From contig NZ_CP021648.1 in the NCBI RefSeq assembly GCF_002176815.1, positions 1,558,001 through 1,622,000 of the forward strand: a stretch of 64,000 nt of DNA, given 5' to 3'. Of this stretch, positions 50,109 through 57,423 are shown piece after piece. Position numbers and translations under genes: made by a program. Numbering within the stretch: the stretch's first letter is position 1; every line of letters begins with the position of its first letter. Under the pieces are notes generated by a model. That model had not been told where the DNA came from. It made no database searches and saw nothing but the letters and a program-made list of their open reading frames with translations. Source of the stretch: Acidovorax sp. T1 (GTDB lineage: Bacteria; Pseudomonadota; Gammaproteobacteria; Burkholderiales; Burkholderiaceae_C).

Positions 50109-50972
50109 ATGCCTACGCCAGACACTGCTTCATTGCCCAGCTTACCGACGCTACCCACGCCGCTCGCATTGTCGACGGCGACCACTTTGGGCCAACTGGC
50201 GGACGAGACGCCCGACGTCATGACGCTGCACACCCAGGACGCCTTCCGGATGTTCACGGGACGGGCTGCCGATTCGCAGACCAAGGCGCCCGCCATTCCG
50301 GGCGGCCGGCGGTTCGCCGCCGTACTCAAATCGATCTGGTACCTGTCGGCCAATGACAACCCATATGCCGACTGGATCCTGATCCGCGTGTACCAGTCGC
50401 TCGTCACCATCCGGGCGCAGATGGCGCAGGCCATCTGCGTGCGCGAGGCCGAATTCGAAGGGCTGCGCCGCAAGGGGCTCAGCCTGTCGGTGCTGAGCTC
50501 ACGCAGCCCGGCCACCGTCGCATTGGGTTTTCGCAGTCCGTACGGGTACGCCACCGCGGAGGCGATCGTGGAATTCGACTACCACGTGCGGATGGTCAAG
50601 ACGCTGGTACTTAAAGACCGTCTCAGCGACGGTGATGGTCGTGCAGCCATCCGCGAAGTCGGACGTGGTCTGCGCGCGCTGTTCCTGGAGCCGATCCGCT
50701 GGGAGCGCCTCCTGTTACGCGAGGAAATGCTGCCCTTGAGCCGGAGCGACTTCCTTCCCGGCGCCGATGACCTGGCGCGGCAGCGGATGCACATTGCGGT
50801 GACGCTGTTTGGTGAGGTGCCGCGTGCGGTCTTCACCGGCGACGACGCGCCGAGACATTCGCAGCGACGGATCACACCCACCGCAGCCGAGCTGCGGCTG
50901 CTGAGGCAGGCGTCGCTGAGCATCGCCGCGCAGCCCGAGCCAGCGACCCCGCCTACGGGACAGCTGCTGTGA
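50109..50972 (+). CDS. TIGR03761-like integrating conjugative element protein
   Basis: About 287 residues, starting MPTPDTASLPSLPT with AAGGAGAT just upstream. Segments such as SIWYLSANDNPYADWILIRVYQ and FEGLRRKGLSLSVLSSRSP match a conserved protein of PFGI-1-type elements (PFL_4669 family). Function is unknown; in relatives it lies beside the single-strand-binding protein gene. The stop overlaps the next GTG. Confidence 0.8.
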   Translation: MPTPDTASLPSLPTLPTPLALSTATTLGQLADETPDVMTLHTQDAFRMFTGRAADSQTKAPAIPGGRRFAAVLKSIWYLSANDNPYADWILIRVYQSLVTIRAQMAQAICVREAEFEGLRRKGLSLSVLSSRSPATVALGFRSPYGYATAEAIVEFDYHVRMVKTLVLKDRLSDGDGRAAIREVGRGLRALFLEPIRWERLLLREEMLPLSRSDFLPGADDLARQRMHIAVTLFGEVPRAVFTGDDAPRHSQRRITPTAAELRLLRQASLSIAAQPEPATPPTGQLL

Positions 50973-51358
50973 CCAGCACACCAGCGTCGGTCGGATACCA
51001 GCCCAGCAGGCCCGAGCTGCGGATGCTCGGTGCCGTCGCGCGCCAGTCGATCTGCGACGCCTGGCAGCGGGGCGCAGACCGCACTGCGTTTCATGGCTAC
51101 AGCATCGAAACCAGGCGCATCGGCAGGGCCGACGATGGCCATCCGCTAATCGTTCTGACCTTGCGCGCCACCGGCGTCGGAGGTGTGCTGGATCGACTTT
51201 TCATTGCAGTTGCATCGCACCCGATTCCGGGTTCAGCATTCCACATCAGCTTCGATTGGACGCACGCTTCGGCGTCGCGCCGAACCGAGTCTCTCGTTGG
51301 CTGTGTCAGCCCGTTTGATGCGCGTCACGCATCGCCCGAATCCGGTCAGATCTCCTGA
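50969..51358 (+). CDS. hypothetical element protein
   Basis: A 129-residue ORF starting GTG at 50969, overlapping the previous stop. The first half (SRPELRMLGAVARQSICDAW, YSIETRRIGRADDGHPLIVL) reads like a real protein; the second half is less convincing. No family recognised. In related elements this position holds ssb, which is not present here. Confidence 0.5.
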   Translation: MTSTPASVGYQPSRPELRMLGAVARQSICDAWQRGADRTAFHGYSIETRRIGRADDGHPLIVLTLRATGVGGVLDRLFIAVASHPIPGSAFHISFDWTHASASRRTESLVGCVSPFDARHASPESGQIS

Positions 51359-51402
51359 AAACCGGGAGCCGCAAGGCTCGGAGATGTTGTCAGTCGCTTC
51401 AA

Positions 51403-51433
51403 CCCAGTCGGGGAGTCCCATCCCCGCACTGGG
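51403..51433 (+). promoter_or_regulatory. element leader hairpin 1 (before DUF3577)
   Basis: CCCAGT and CGGGGA pair with TCCCCG and ACTGGG, one bulged C, loop of 6. Same design as the hairpins at 51947 and 52714. A tetraloop hairpin GAGCC-GCAA-GGCTC precedes it at 51367-51379. Confidence 0.7.
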
Positions 51434-51479
51434 GGTGGTCTCTCCTTTTCCATGTGTTCCATGTCCATAGGAGGCCATC

Positions 51480-51920
51480 ATGTCCGAGTCATCTCAAGCC
51501 AGCAGCCCGTCGTCCTTCTTCAATCTGCACGTTGAAGGCGTCGGCTATCTCAATCGTGTTCGCACGATCAAGCCGAAGAAAGGTCAGGAGTTCCTGGCCT
51601 GCACCGTCGCCGCCCTCCGTGGCAGCGACAGTGATGTCAGCTACACGAAGTTCGACTGCCGTGTCAGCGGTGCTGACGCCCAGGAAGTCGTCAAGCGGTT
51701 GGAAGCTGATGTCATGGCCGACAAGGCCGTGATCATCGGTTTCAGGATCGCTGACATCTACCCCGAAATGTTCACCTTCGGAAAGGGTGAAAGGAAGGGG
51801 CACCCTGGCGTCGCCATCAAGGGGCGTCTGCTGCGCATCAAGTTCGCCAAGGTCAACGGCGAGTCCATCGATGTGCCGCAGCCCGCCCGGCCCTTGGAGC
51901 GCGACAGCGTTCCGTTCTGA
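51480..51920 (+). CDS. DUF3577 integrative-element protein
   Basis: A 146-residue protein matching DUF3577 of ICEs: FFNLHVEGVGYLNRVRTIKP, FLACTVAALRG, YTKFDCRVSG, IKGRLLRIKF. The pattern of short strands resembles an OB-fold, so single-stranded DNA binding is possible but not shown. A ribosome binding site TAGGAGGCC precedes the ATG. Its 120-bp leader carries the conserved hairpin. Confidence 0.8.
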   Translation: MSESSQASSPSSFFNLHVEGVGYLNRVRTIKPKKGQEFLACTVAALRGSDSDVSYTKFDCRVSGADAQEVVKRLEADVMADKAVIIGFRIADIYPEMFTFGKGERKGHPGVAIKGRLLRIKFAKVNGESIDVPQPARPLERDSVPF

Positions 51921-51946
51921 CCGCGCGACGTTCGTCGTCGTTCCAT

Positions 51947-51972
51947 CCCTTGGGGAGTCTTCTCCCCAAGGG
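51947..51972 (+). promoter_or_regulatory. element leader hairpin 2 (before radC)
   Basis: CCCTTGGGGA GTCTTC TCCCCAAGGG, ten perfect pairs, followed by a smaller CGGAG/CTCCG hairpin. Confidence 0.75.
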
Positions 51973-52007
51973 GCGGAGCTCTCCGATTTCTTGATGAGGA
52001 GAGTTCC

Positions 52008-52601
52008 ATGTGTCCGAAGATCGAATCGTTGTCAGATACCGACTTGCTTGGCGTGTTGGTCGGCCCTCGCCATGCAGTCCATCTGTTGAGGGATTCCAGT
52101 GGCAGCCTGTCCCAGTTGCTGCACGAGCCGTTGCCGGTCGAGTACGCACAGCCCCGGGTCGCCTCGAAGCTGAAGGCAGCCGCCGAGTTGGTCCGTCGTT
52201 CCTTGGTCGAGGCCATCGCGCACAAGGATGTGCTGGCCTCACCCGCTGAAGTTCGAACCTTCCTGCGCGTCACGTTGGCCAAGCGAGACCACGAGGTCTT
52301 CATGGTGCTGTTCCTGGACGCGCAGAACCGGGTCATCGCTTCGGAAGAGATGTTCCGGGGCACCTTGACCCAGACCAGCGTGTACCCACGCGAAGTCGTC
52401 AAGCGCGCTCTGGCACACAACGCCGCGGCTGTGATCCTTGCGCATAACCATCCGTCCGGCGTCGCCGAGCCCAGCCGGGCCGACGAGTTTCTGACGCGAA
52501 CGTTGCGTGAGGCATTGGCTCTGATCGACGCCCGTGTACTCGACCACTTCATCGTCGCCGGCAACGGCGTCGTGTCGTTCGCAGAGCGCGGTTTGCTGTA
52601 G
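52008..52601 (+). CDS. radC: RadC family JAB-domain protein
   Basis: A 197-residue protein of the mobile-element RadC type. The JAB metalloprotease-like signature is complete: AVILAHNHPSGVAEPSRADE (two His and an Asp). It was once thought a DNA repair protein; a hydrolase role is now considered, but function on elements remains unclear. It lies between DUF3577 and DUF932 as in related ICEs and has GAGGAGAG before the ATG. Confidence 0.85.
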   Translation: MCPKIESLSDTDLLGVLVGPRHAVHLLRDSSGSLSQLLHEPLPVEYAQPRVASKLKAAAELVRRSLVEAIAHKDVLASPAEVRTFLRVTLAKRDHEVFMVLFLDAQNRVIASEEMFRGTLTQTSVYPREVVKRALAHNAAAVILAHNHPSGVAEPSRADEFLTRTLREALALIDARVLDHFIVAGNGVVSFAERGLL

Positions 52602-52654
52602 GCATTCGTGGTGCGACATCCAAGGCCCGTCCTTGGCTGAGCGCCCGATGAGTT

Positions 52655-52674
52655 GACGCGACACCTGTCGCGTC
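52655..52674. other. palindrome after radC
   Basis: GACGCGACA CC TGTCGCGTC, nine perfect pairs. Either transcript end structure or protein-binding site. Confidence 0.5.
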
Positions 52675-52680
52675 CCATGT

Positions 52681-52708
52681 CCGGATCGAAATCCTTCGGT
52701 CCGGTTTT
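52681..52708 (+). terminator. terminator-like hairpin after radC
   Basis: CCGGATCGAA ATCC TTCGGTCCGG followed by TTTTCG; ten pairs, one G-U. It separates radC from the DUF932 leader. Confidence 0.6.
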
Positions 52709-52713
52709 CGTTA

Positions 52714-52745
52714 CCCCAGCGGGGATGTGCATCCCCGGCCTGGGG
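52714..52745 (+). promoter_or_regulatory. element leader hairpin 3 (before DUF932)
   Basis: CCCCAG and GGGGAT pair with ATCCCC and CTGGGG around a 4-base loop, with small bulges. Third copy of the design. Confidence 0.7.
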
Positions 52746-52780
52746 ACAGCCGTCTCCGCATTTCCATTGGAGTCATCACC

Positions 52781-53869
52781 ATGAAAAGCGGACGTACCCT
52801 CGTCGACCTGGCACAAGAACTGGAGCGCCAGATCGCCACCAAGCAGGACCTGGTCCTTCCCTCGTCCTTGTTGCAGTGCCGTACCGATGAGGGCGGCAAC
52901 CTGAAACTGATCGTCGATGCCGGGAACCACCTCGCGAGCGGTGGCATCAAGGGCGGCGGCGAATACGGCATCACCAGCCTCGCGCGACGCCAACTCGCCG
53001 ACAAGCTGAAGATTCCGTTCACCTACTTCGAGCGCATGCGCGCAGGCCAGCCGGACTTGCTCGACCGCAACGTCAACACCTGGCTGCAGACTGAAGGCGA
53101 CCGCCGGATGATCCGCACGCTCGATGGTCAGGTGAGGGCGGTGCTGTCCGATCGCTACCGGCGACTGGACAACTTCGACCTCGCTGAAAACGTCCTGCCC
53201 ATCCTGCAGCGACTGGCGGGTGCTCGCTTCGAGTCGGTCGAACTGACCGACACGAAGATGTACCTGAAGGTGATCACGCCGCGTGTCGAGTTCGAAGTCG
53301 CCCCTGGCGACATCGTGCAAGCCGGCATCGTCATCACCAACTCTGAAGTGGGTTGCGGCACTTTGTCGGTGCAGCCGCTCATCTACAGGCTGGTGTGCAA
53401 GAACGGGCTGATCGCGTCGGACCATGCGTTGCGCAAGACCCATGTCGGGCGCTCCCTGTCGTCAGAGGAGGAGTCGGTCACCGTGTTCAGGGATGACACC
53501 CTGGCCGCGGATGATCGGGCCTTTTTCCTGAAGGTGCGCGACGTGGTTGAAGCGGCCGTCTCGGAAGCCACTTTCCGCCAGGTCGCCATGAAGCTGCAGA
53601 AGACCCGTGACATTCGCCTGACCGGCGATCCCGTGAAGACAGTCGAGGTGCTGGCCAACCGCTACACGCTCAACGACACCGAGCGTGCCGGTGTTCTGCG
53701 GCATCTCATCATCGAAGGCGATTTGTCAGGGTACGGGCTGGTCAACGCCGTCACGCACTACTCGCAGGACGTCGAGGATTACGACCGAGCCACCGAGTTC
53801 GAGGCGTTGGGGGGCAAGCTCATCGAGCTGGCTCCAACCGAGTGGAAGGGCCTGGCCCACGCTGCATGA
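52781..53869 (+). CDS. DUF932 protein
   Basis: A 362-residue protein of the phage/plasmid DUF932 family, seen in ICEs after radC. Family segments include KIPFTYFERMRAGQPDLLDRN (spread over residues 85-105), AVLSDRYRRLDNFDLAENVLP and SEVGCGTLSVQPLIYRLVCKNG. Function unknown; some are suspected to aid element replication or transfer. The start MKSGRTLVD was chosen over the longer frame because it follows the leader hairpin. A terminator follows at 53936. Confidence 0.8.
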   Translation: MKSGRTLVDLAQELERQIATKQDLVLPSSLLQCRTDEGGNLKLIVDAGNHLASGGIKGGGEYGITSLARRQLADKLKIPFTYFERMRAGQPDLLDRNVNTWLQTEGDRRMIRTLDGQVRAVLSDRYRRLDNFDLAENVLPILQRLAGARFESVELTDTKMYLKVITPRVEFEVAPGDIVQAGIVITNSEVGCGTLSVQPLIYRLVCKNGLIASDHALRKTHVGRSLSSEEESVTVFRDDTLAADDRAFFLKVRDVVEAAVSEATFRQVAMKLQKTRDIRLTGDPVKTVEVLANRYTLNDTERAGVLRHLIIEGDLSGYGLVNAVTHYSQDVEDYDRATEFEALGGKLIELAPTEWKGLAHAA

Positions 53870-53935
53870 AACGCCGGGAGCACCGTCCAAGACGGTGTTG
53901 CCCGGCGCCTGCCCTCGATCGATTTCCTCCCCCTC

Positions 53936-53971
53936 GCCCGGCGCAACCTCACGGTTGCCCGGGCATTTTTT
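53936..53971 (+). terminator. strong terminator after DUF932
   Basis: GCCCGG and GCAACC pair with GGTTGC and CCGGGC (one bulged C, 4-base loop), followed by ATTTTTT. A smaller hairpin CACCGTC/GACGGTG lies at 53881-53897. Confidence 0.85.
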
Positions 53972-54013
53972 GGCTGTCAGCAGTGCTGACGCGCGTGGGC
54001 CCCTTGGCCGGGT

Positions 54014-54062
54014 CGACGTAACGACGTCGGTTGATGTTTTAAGTAGGACTGGGTGCTATACT
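54014..54062 (+). promoter_or_regulatory. toxin-antitoxin promoter region with palindrome
   Basis: CGACGT AACG ACGTCG (54014-54029) is a candidate antitoxin operator. TATACT (54057-54062) is a good -10 box only 5 bp before the ATG at 54068; a matching -35 is not clear. Confidence 0.45.
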
Positions 54063-54067
54063 TCGTC

Positions 54068-54439
54068 ATGCCAAGAAAGTCTTCCGCGAGAGCATTCAAG
54101 ACTGCCTGGTTCGGCAAGGCTGCCAAGAAGGCGCGGATTGGTGATCCGACGTTGATGGCTGCGATTTTGGAGGTCATGCGGGGTCAGGCGGATGATTTGG
54201 GCGGTGGCGTATTCAAGAAGCGGCTCAACGAGAACATGCACCGCTCCATCGTCTTGGCAAAGGGTGGCCAGCACTGGGTCTTCGCGTATCTCTTTGCCAA
54301 GAAAGATCGGGCCAATATCGATCCCGACGAGCTCGCTGCTTTCAGGAAGCTCGCGCAGGCCTACGGTCGCATGACGGATGCCGAGTTGGCATCCGCACTG
54401 AGTCAAGGTGACTTACAGGAGCTTTTCCATGACGCGTAA
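54068..54439 (+). CDS. RelE/HigB-like toxin
   Basis: A 123-residue RelE/ParE-superfamily protein (family by pattern: basic N-terminus RKSSARAFKTAWFGKAAKKA, then LGGGVFKKRLNENMHRSIVLAKGGQHWVFAYLFAKKD, spread over the beta core). Such toxins cleave mRNA in the ribosome. The gene comes before the antitoxin and overlaps it by 11 bp, the HigBA order. A -10 box 5 bp before the ATG suggests a leaderless mRNA. Confidence 0.75.
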   Translation: MPRKSSARAFKTAWFGKAAKKARIGDPTLMAAILEVMRGQADDLGGGVFKKRLNENMHRSIVLAKGGQHWVFAYLFAKKDRANIDPDELAAFRKLAQAYGRMTDAELASALSQGDLQELFHDA

Positions 54440-54752
54440 AGCCAAGTTCAAGAGTGACGCCTTCGAGGCTATCTACAGCGCTGCGCAGGGGCTGCACCGG
54501 GCCGGCACCATCGACAAGGCGACCATGCGTGATTTCGACGAGTCCTGCCTCGCGTCGCCGGTGGAGATCGCACCTGAGGCGATCAAGCGAATTCGGGAGG
54601 GCGCACACGTCAGCCAGCCGGTGTTTGCGCGCTTTCTGAACACCAGCGAATCCACGGTGCAGAAATGGGAGGCCGGAACCAAACGGCCGAGCGGCATGGC
54701 ACTCAAGCTGCTGGCCGTCGTCGAAAAGCACGGTCTCAAAGTACTGGCCTGA
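54429..54752 (+). CDS. HigA-like HTH antitoxin
   Basis: A 107-residue protein. The C-terminal part has an HTH domain: EAIKRIREGAHVSQPVFARF then LNTSESTVQKWEAGTKRPSG, the usual HigA pattern; the N-terminal part (SDAFEAIYSAAQGLHRAG) would bind the toxin. It overlaps the toxin gene by 11 bp and probably represses the pair. Confidence 0.8.
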   Translation: MTRKAKFKSDAFEAIYSAAQGLHRAGTIDKATMRDFDESCLASPVEIAPEAIKRIREGAHVSQPVFARFLNTSESTVQKWEAGTKRPSGMALKLLAVVEKHGLKVLA

Positions 54753-54771
54753 GCGTCGAGCCAGCACGCCG

Positions 54772-55557
54772 ATGACCACTGCCTTCACCCGGTACATCGG
54801 CATCGACTATTCCGGTGCGCAGACGCCGGAGTCCAGCCTGAAGGGGCTCCGGGTCTATTGCGCCGATGGCGCTGCCGCAGCGCAAGAAGTGGTGCCGCCA
54901 CCGAGTCCGCGCAAGTACTGGACGCGACGCGGCATCGCCGAGTGGCTCGCGGACCGCCTGGCCGAGGATGTCGCTACGATCGTCGGCATCGACCACGGGT
55001 TTTCGTTTCCGCTGCGCTATTTCGAAGTGCACCGGCTGGAGCCGGACTGGCCCAAGTTCCTGGAGGACTTTCAGCGCCACTGGCCCACGGATGCCGAGCA
55101 CACCTATGTCGATTTCGTGCGCGACGGCCTGGCTGGCAACGGCGCAGCGCGCGCCGGCAACACCCGCTGGCGCAGGATGACCGAACAACGTGCCGGCTCG
55201 GCCAAGTCGGTGTTCCATTTCGATGTCCAGGGCTCGGTAGCCAAATCGACCCATGCCGGCATCCCCTGGCTGCTGTACCTGCGCAGGCAACTCGGCAGCC
55301 GACTACATTTCTGGCCATTCGATGGTTGGTCAGTCCCCTCGGGGAAGTCTGCCGTCGTCGAGGTCTACCCGTCGCTCTGGAAGCACGCCTTCCCGGCCGA
55401 TGACCGCACGCCCGACCAGCACGACGCGTTTGCCGTGGCGTCGTGGCTCAGTGAAGCCGACCGGTCTGGCCAGCTCGAGCGGTTTCTGCAACCGAACCTG
55501 ACGCTGCCGGAGCGCATGGTGGCCGGCGTGGAGGGCTGGATCCTGGGCGTCGGATGA
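54772..55557 (+). CDS. DUF429-like protein (RNase H-fold, predicted nuclease)
   Basis: A 261-residue protein with the motifs of DUF429: an N-terminal strand with GIDYSGAQ, a second strand VGIDHGFSFP, VVEVYPSLW, and a terminal DQHDAFAVASWL. The spaced acidic residues are consistent with a ribonuclease H-like fold; nuclease activity is a prediction only. It begins 19 bp after the antitoxin stop and may be a passenger of the same unit. Confidence 0.65.
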   Translation: MTTAFTRYIGIDYSGAQTPESSLKGLRVYCADGAAAAQEVVPPPSPRKYWTRRGIAEWLADRLAEDVATIVGIDHGFSFPLRYFEVHRLEPDWPKFLEDFQRHWPTDAEHTYVDFVRDGLAGNGAARAGNTRWRRMTEQRAGSAKSVFHFDVQGSVAKSTHAGIPWLLYLRRQLGSRLHFWPFDGWSVPSGKSAVVEVYPSLWKHAFPADDRTPDQHDAFAVASWLSEADRSGQLERFLQPNLTLPERMVAGVEGWILGVG

Positions 55558-55582
55558 CCCAGACCGGCGGCAATATCGGTAC

Positions 55583-56449
55583 CTACCGGCCGAGATACAC
55601 CGCCGTGATCTGCTCCCTCTCATGCCCCAGCTCTGCGCTGATCGTGAGCCGAGCCTCCCGGTCCAGTTCGCGCTGTTCAGCTGTCAGATCCTTGGACCTC
55701 GGGCCACCGGCTGCCGGTGCCGTCCATCCCGTGAGTTCCCGGTAGCGGACCTGCGCGTACTGGTGTCGATGCCCGTGGATGCGGTGCACGCCTGCCGTTG
55801 CGCACTGGTGTTCGAAGCGCCGCAGTTGCTCGACGTAGCTTCGGTCTGCAGGAATGAGGCTGCCCCTGCCTGCCAGTGCCTTGGCTTCATCGAGCACCAG
55901 GCGCTGCTCGTCGTTGCGGATCGGGATCTCGCGGGCGCGGCCGCCCTTGGTCCAGGTGTCCTTCAGCGCAAGCTTGTTGCCCCGGTCTGCCCACTCTGGC
56001 CGGATCTTGATCGACTCTCCTCGCCGCAGGCCGAATGCGGCCTGCAGCCGCAGGGACATCGCGGTGTAGGGGTCGGTAATGCGGCCGAGCTCGGTGCCGG
56101 ACAGCTCGCGCGCCTTGCTGACGTTGGTGACGTACTGCCGGTTGCCGATGCCATAGTGGTCGTTGTCGCGCGCGATGACGTTTTGTTTGCCGACCTTCTC
56201 GGCCCACCAGCGCAGTTCGGCCATCCGGTTCTTGATGGTGCCGACCGCCAGGCCCTCAGCCTGCCATCGCTCGACCAGCCCCTCGACGTGCTTGGGCTTG
56301 AGGCTTGCTGCAGCCATGTGCCGGTAGCCGAGTTCTTGAAGCTGGCCCGCCACCAGGTCGAGCACGCGCTCGCGATCGCGTTGGGTCGCATAGCTGCCGT
56401 CGCGGTTGCGCCGGCACAGCTGCTTCAGCTCATAGTTCAGATCCCGCAT
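55583..56449 (-). CDS. integrase-domain protein (tyrosine recombinase family)
   Basis: A 288-residue protein with an N-terminal SAM-like domain (about 1-110) and a catalytic domain: Arg in GLRRGESIKIRPEW, HGHRHQYAQVRY, and LGHEREQITAVYLGR holding His and Tyr. This matches a set of ICE-encoded integrase-like proteins that are not the main integrase. The catalytic set appears complete. It is convergent with the DUF429 gene and read opposite to the maintenance module. Confidence 0.75.
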   Translation of the reverse strand: MRDLNYELKQLCRRNRDGSYATQRDRERVLDLVAGQLQELGYRHMAAASLKPKHVEGLVERWQAEGLAVGTIKNRMAELRWWAEKVGKQNVIARDNDHYGIGNRQYVTNVSKARELSGTELGRITDPYTAMSLRLQAAFGLRRGESIKIRPEWADRGNKLALKDTWTKGGRAREIPIRNDEQRLVLDEAKALAGRGSLIPADRSYVEQLRRFEHQCATAGVHRIHGHRHQYAQVRYRELTGWTAPAAGGPRSKDLTAEQRELDREARLTISAELGHEREQITAVYLGR

Positions 56450-56518
56450 TCGCTGTCTCTCGGTTTGTCATCCTTTGGTCTGTCAGTTGCCCCGGGGTAT
56501 CCGCTCGTTGTCGCTGGT

Positions 56519-56791
56519 GTGTTCAGGTCAGGTAAGTGTTTCTGTCCGTCCCGAACGCCTGAGCGCTGCGGGAACTACGAGGGACACGGGACACCACTCC
56601 CGTCTTGTGCCGAGGTCTTGCTGCTGGCCGCCGCGGCACGCGGCATTGGCTTCGATGGCGCTTGCTGCTGCAAGTCCCTCCATCGAGTTGAGCCATTCCC
56701 CAAGGCTCTGGGTGCGCCGGGTGGCGCCGTGGCTGACATGGCCCGCGGGGAGCGGGCGGGGCAGATCGCGTTGCACGCTCTGCGGTTCTGA
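56519..56791 (+). CDS. possible small Cys-rich protein
   Basis: A 90-codon frame starting GTG (VFRSGKCFCPSRTPERCG), with Cys pairs and a second cluster GACCCKSL. It ends in a TGATG overlap with the next ORF. No family recognised and no clear ribosome binding site. Could be non-coding. Confidence 0.3.
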   Translation: MFRSGKCFCPSRTPERCGNYEGHGTPLPSCAEVLLLAAAARGIGFDGACCCKSLHRVEPFPKALGAPGGAVADMARGERAGQIALHALRF

Positions 56792-57075
56792 TGCGCGGTG
56801 AGCCCATCACTTGGGGCCATCACTTGCGGCTGCTCGGCATCAGCCCTGGGGCGCTGGGGCAGCGTGCGCGTCGTCACTACTGGCTGGCGCCGCGTAGTGA
56901 CGACGCGGTTGGCGCAGCGGGTATCAGCAGCAGGGCGCTGGCGAGGTTGCAGCAGCTGGACATCGGCTGTCGCCGCTTCGGTCTGGCCGACTGGTTTCGG
57001 CAGCGCAGCGGGCCGGCGGGCGCGGCAGGGATGCCGGTTGGGGCAGGGCGGGCGCCTGTCGTGCCCGAAGCCTGA
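56791..57075 (+). CDS. hypothetical protein
   Basis: A 94-codon ORF whose ATG overlaps the preceding stop. LRLLGISPGALGQRARRHYWL and SRALARLQQLDIGCRRFGL are plausible helices, with two repeats of a GIS..AL pattern. The tail is Gly/Ala-rich. Unknown function. Bases 57076-57423 hold only a hairpin GCCCGC-GTGA-GCGGGC near 57131 and a palindrome GTCAGC-ACG-GCTGAC near 57301; no gene seen. Confidence 0.4.
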   Translation: MRGEPITWGHHLRLLGISPGALGQRARRHYWLAPRSDDAVGAAGISSRALARLQQLDIGCRRFGLADWFRQRSGPAGAAGMPVGAGRAPVVPEA

Positions 57076-57423
57076 CGCGTATCTCCACGCCTTTCGGCTG
57101 CCGGGTTTCAGGAGATGAGGCCGGCGATCGCGCCCGCGTGAGCGGGCATGGGCGATGCGGTGACGGGCATCAACCGGGCTGACTCAGCTAGCGAGAAATC
57201 AAACGGACCGATGCTGCGCCAACATCATGCGGACTGCAACAGCAGCCAACGCGGCGGCCGTCTCCGGCTGCCAGATTGGCAAGCCCATTGCTACAGGGCC
57301 GTCAGCACGGCTGACAGCGGGTACCGCAGTGGCGGGCCAGACGGCTTACCCACCGCCGCGCGAGTCTTGCGTGTGAGGCGCCGATCGCGCGGCCGTGGAT
57401 AAGCGCTTTCGATCGCCGGTCCG

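Noticed and set aside
55622..56791. 389-codon rightward frame opposite the integrase-domain gene
   Set aside because: It is the antisense shadow of a clear tyrosine-recombinase gene; only the last 90 codons past 56519 might be real.
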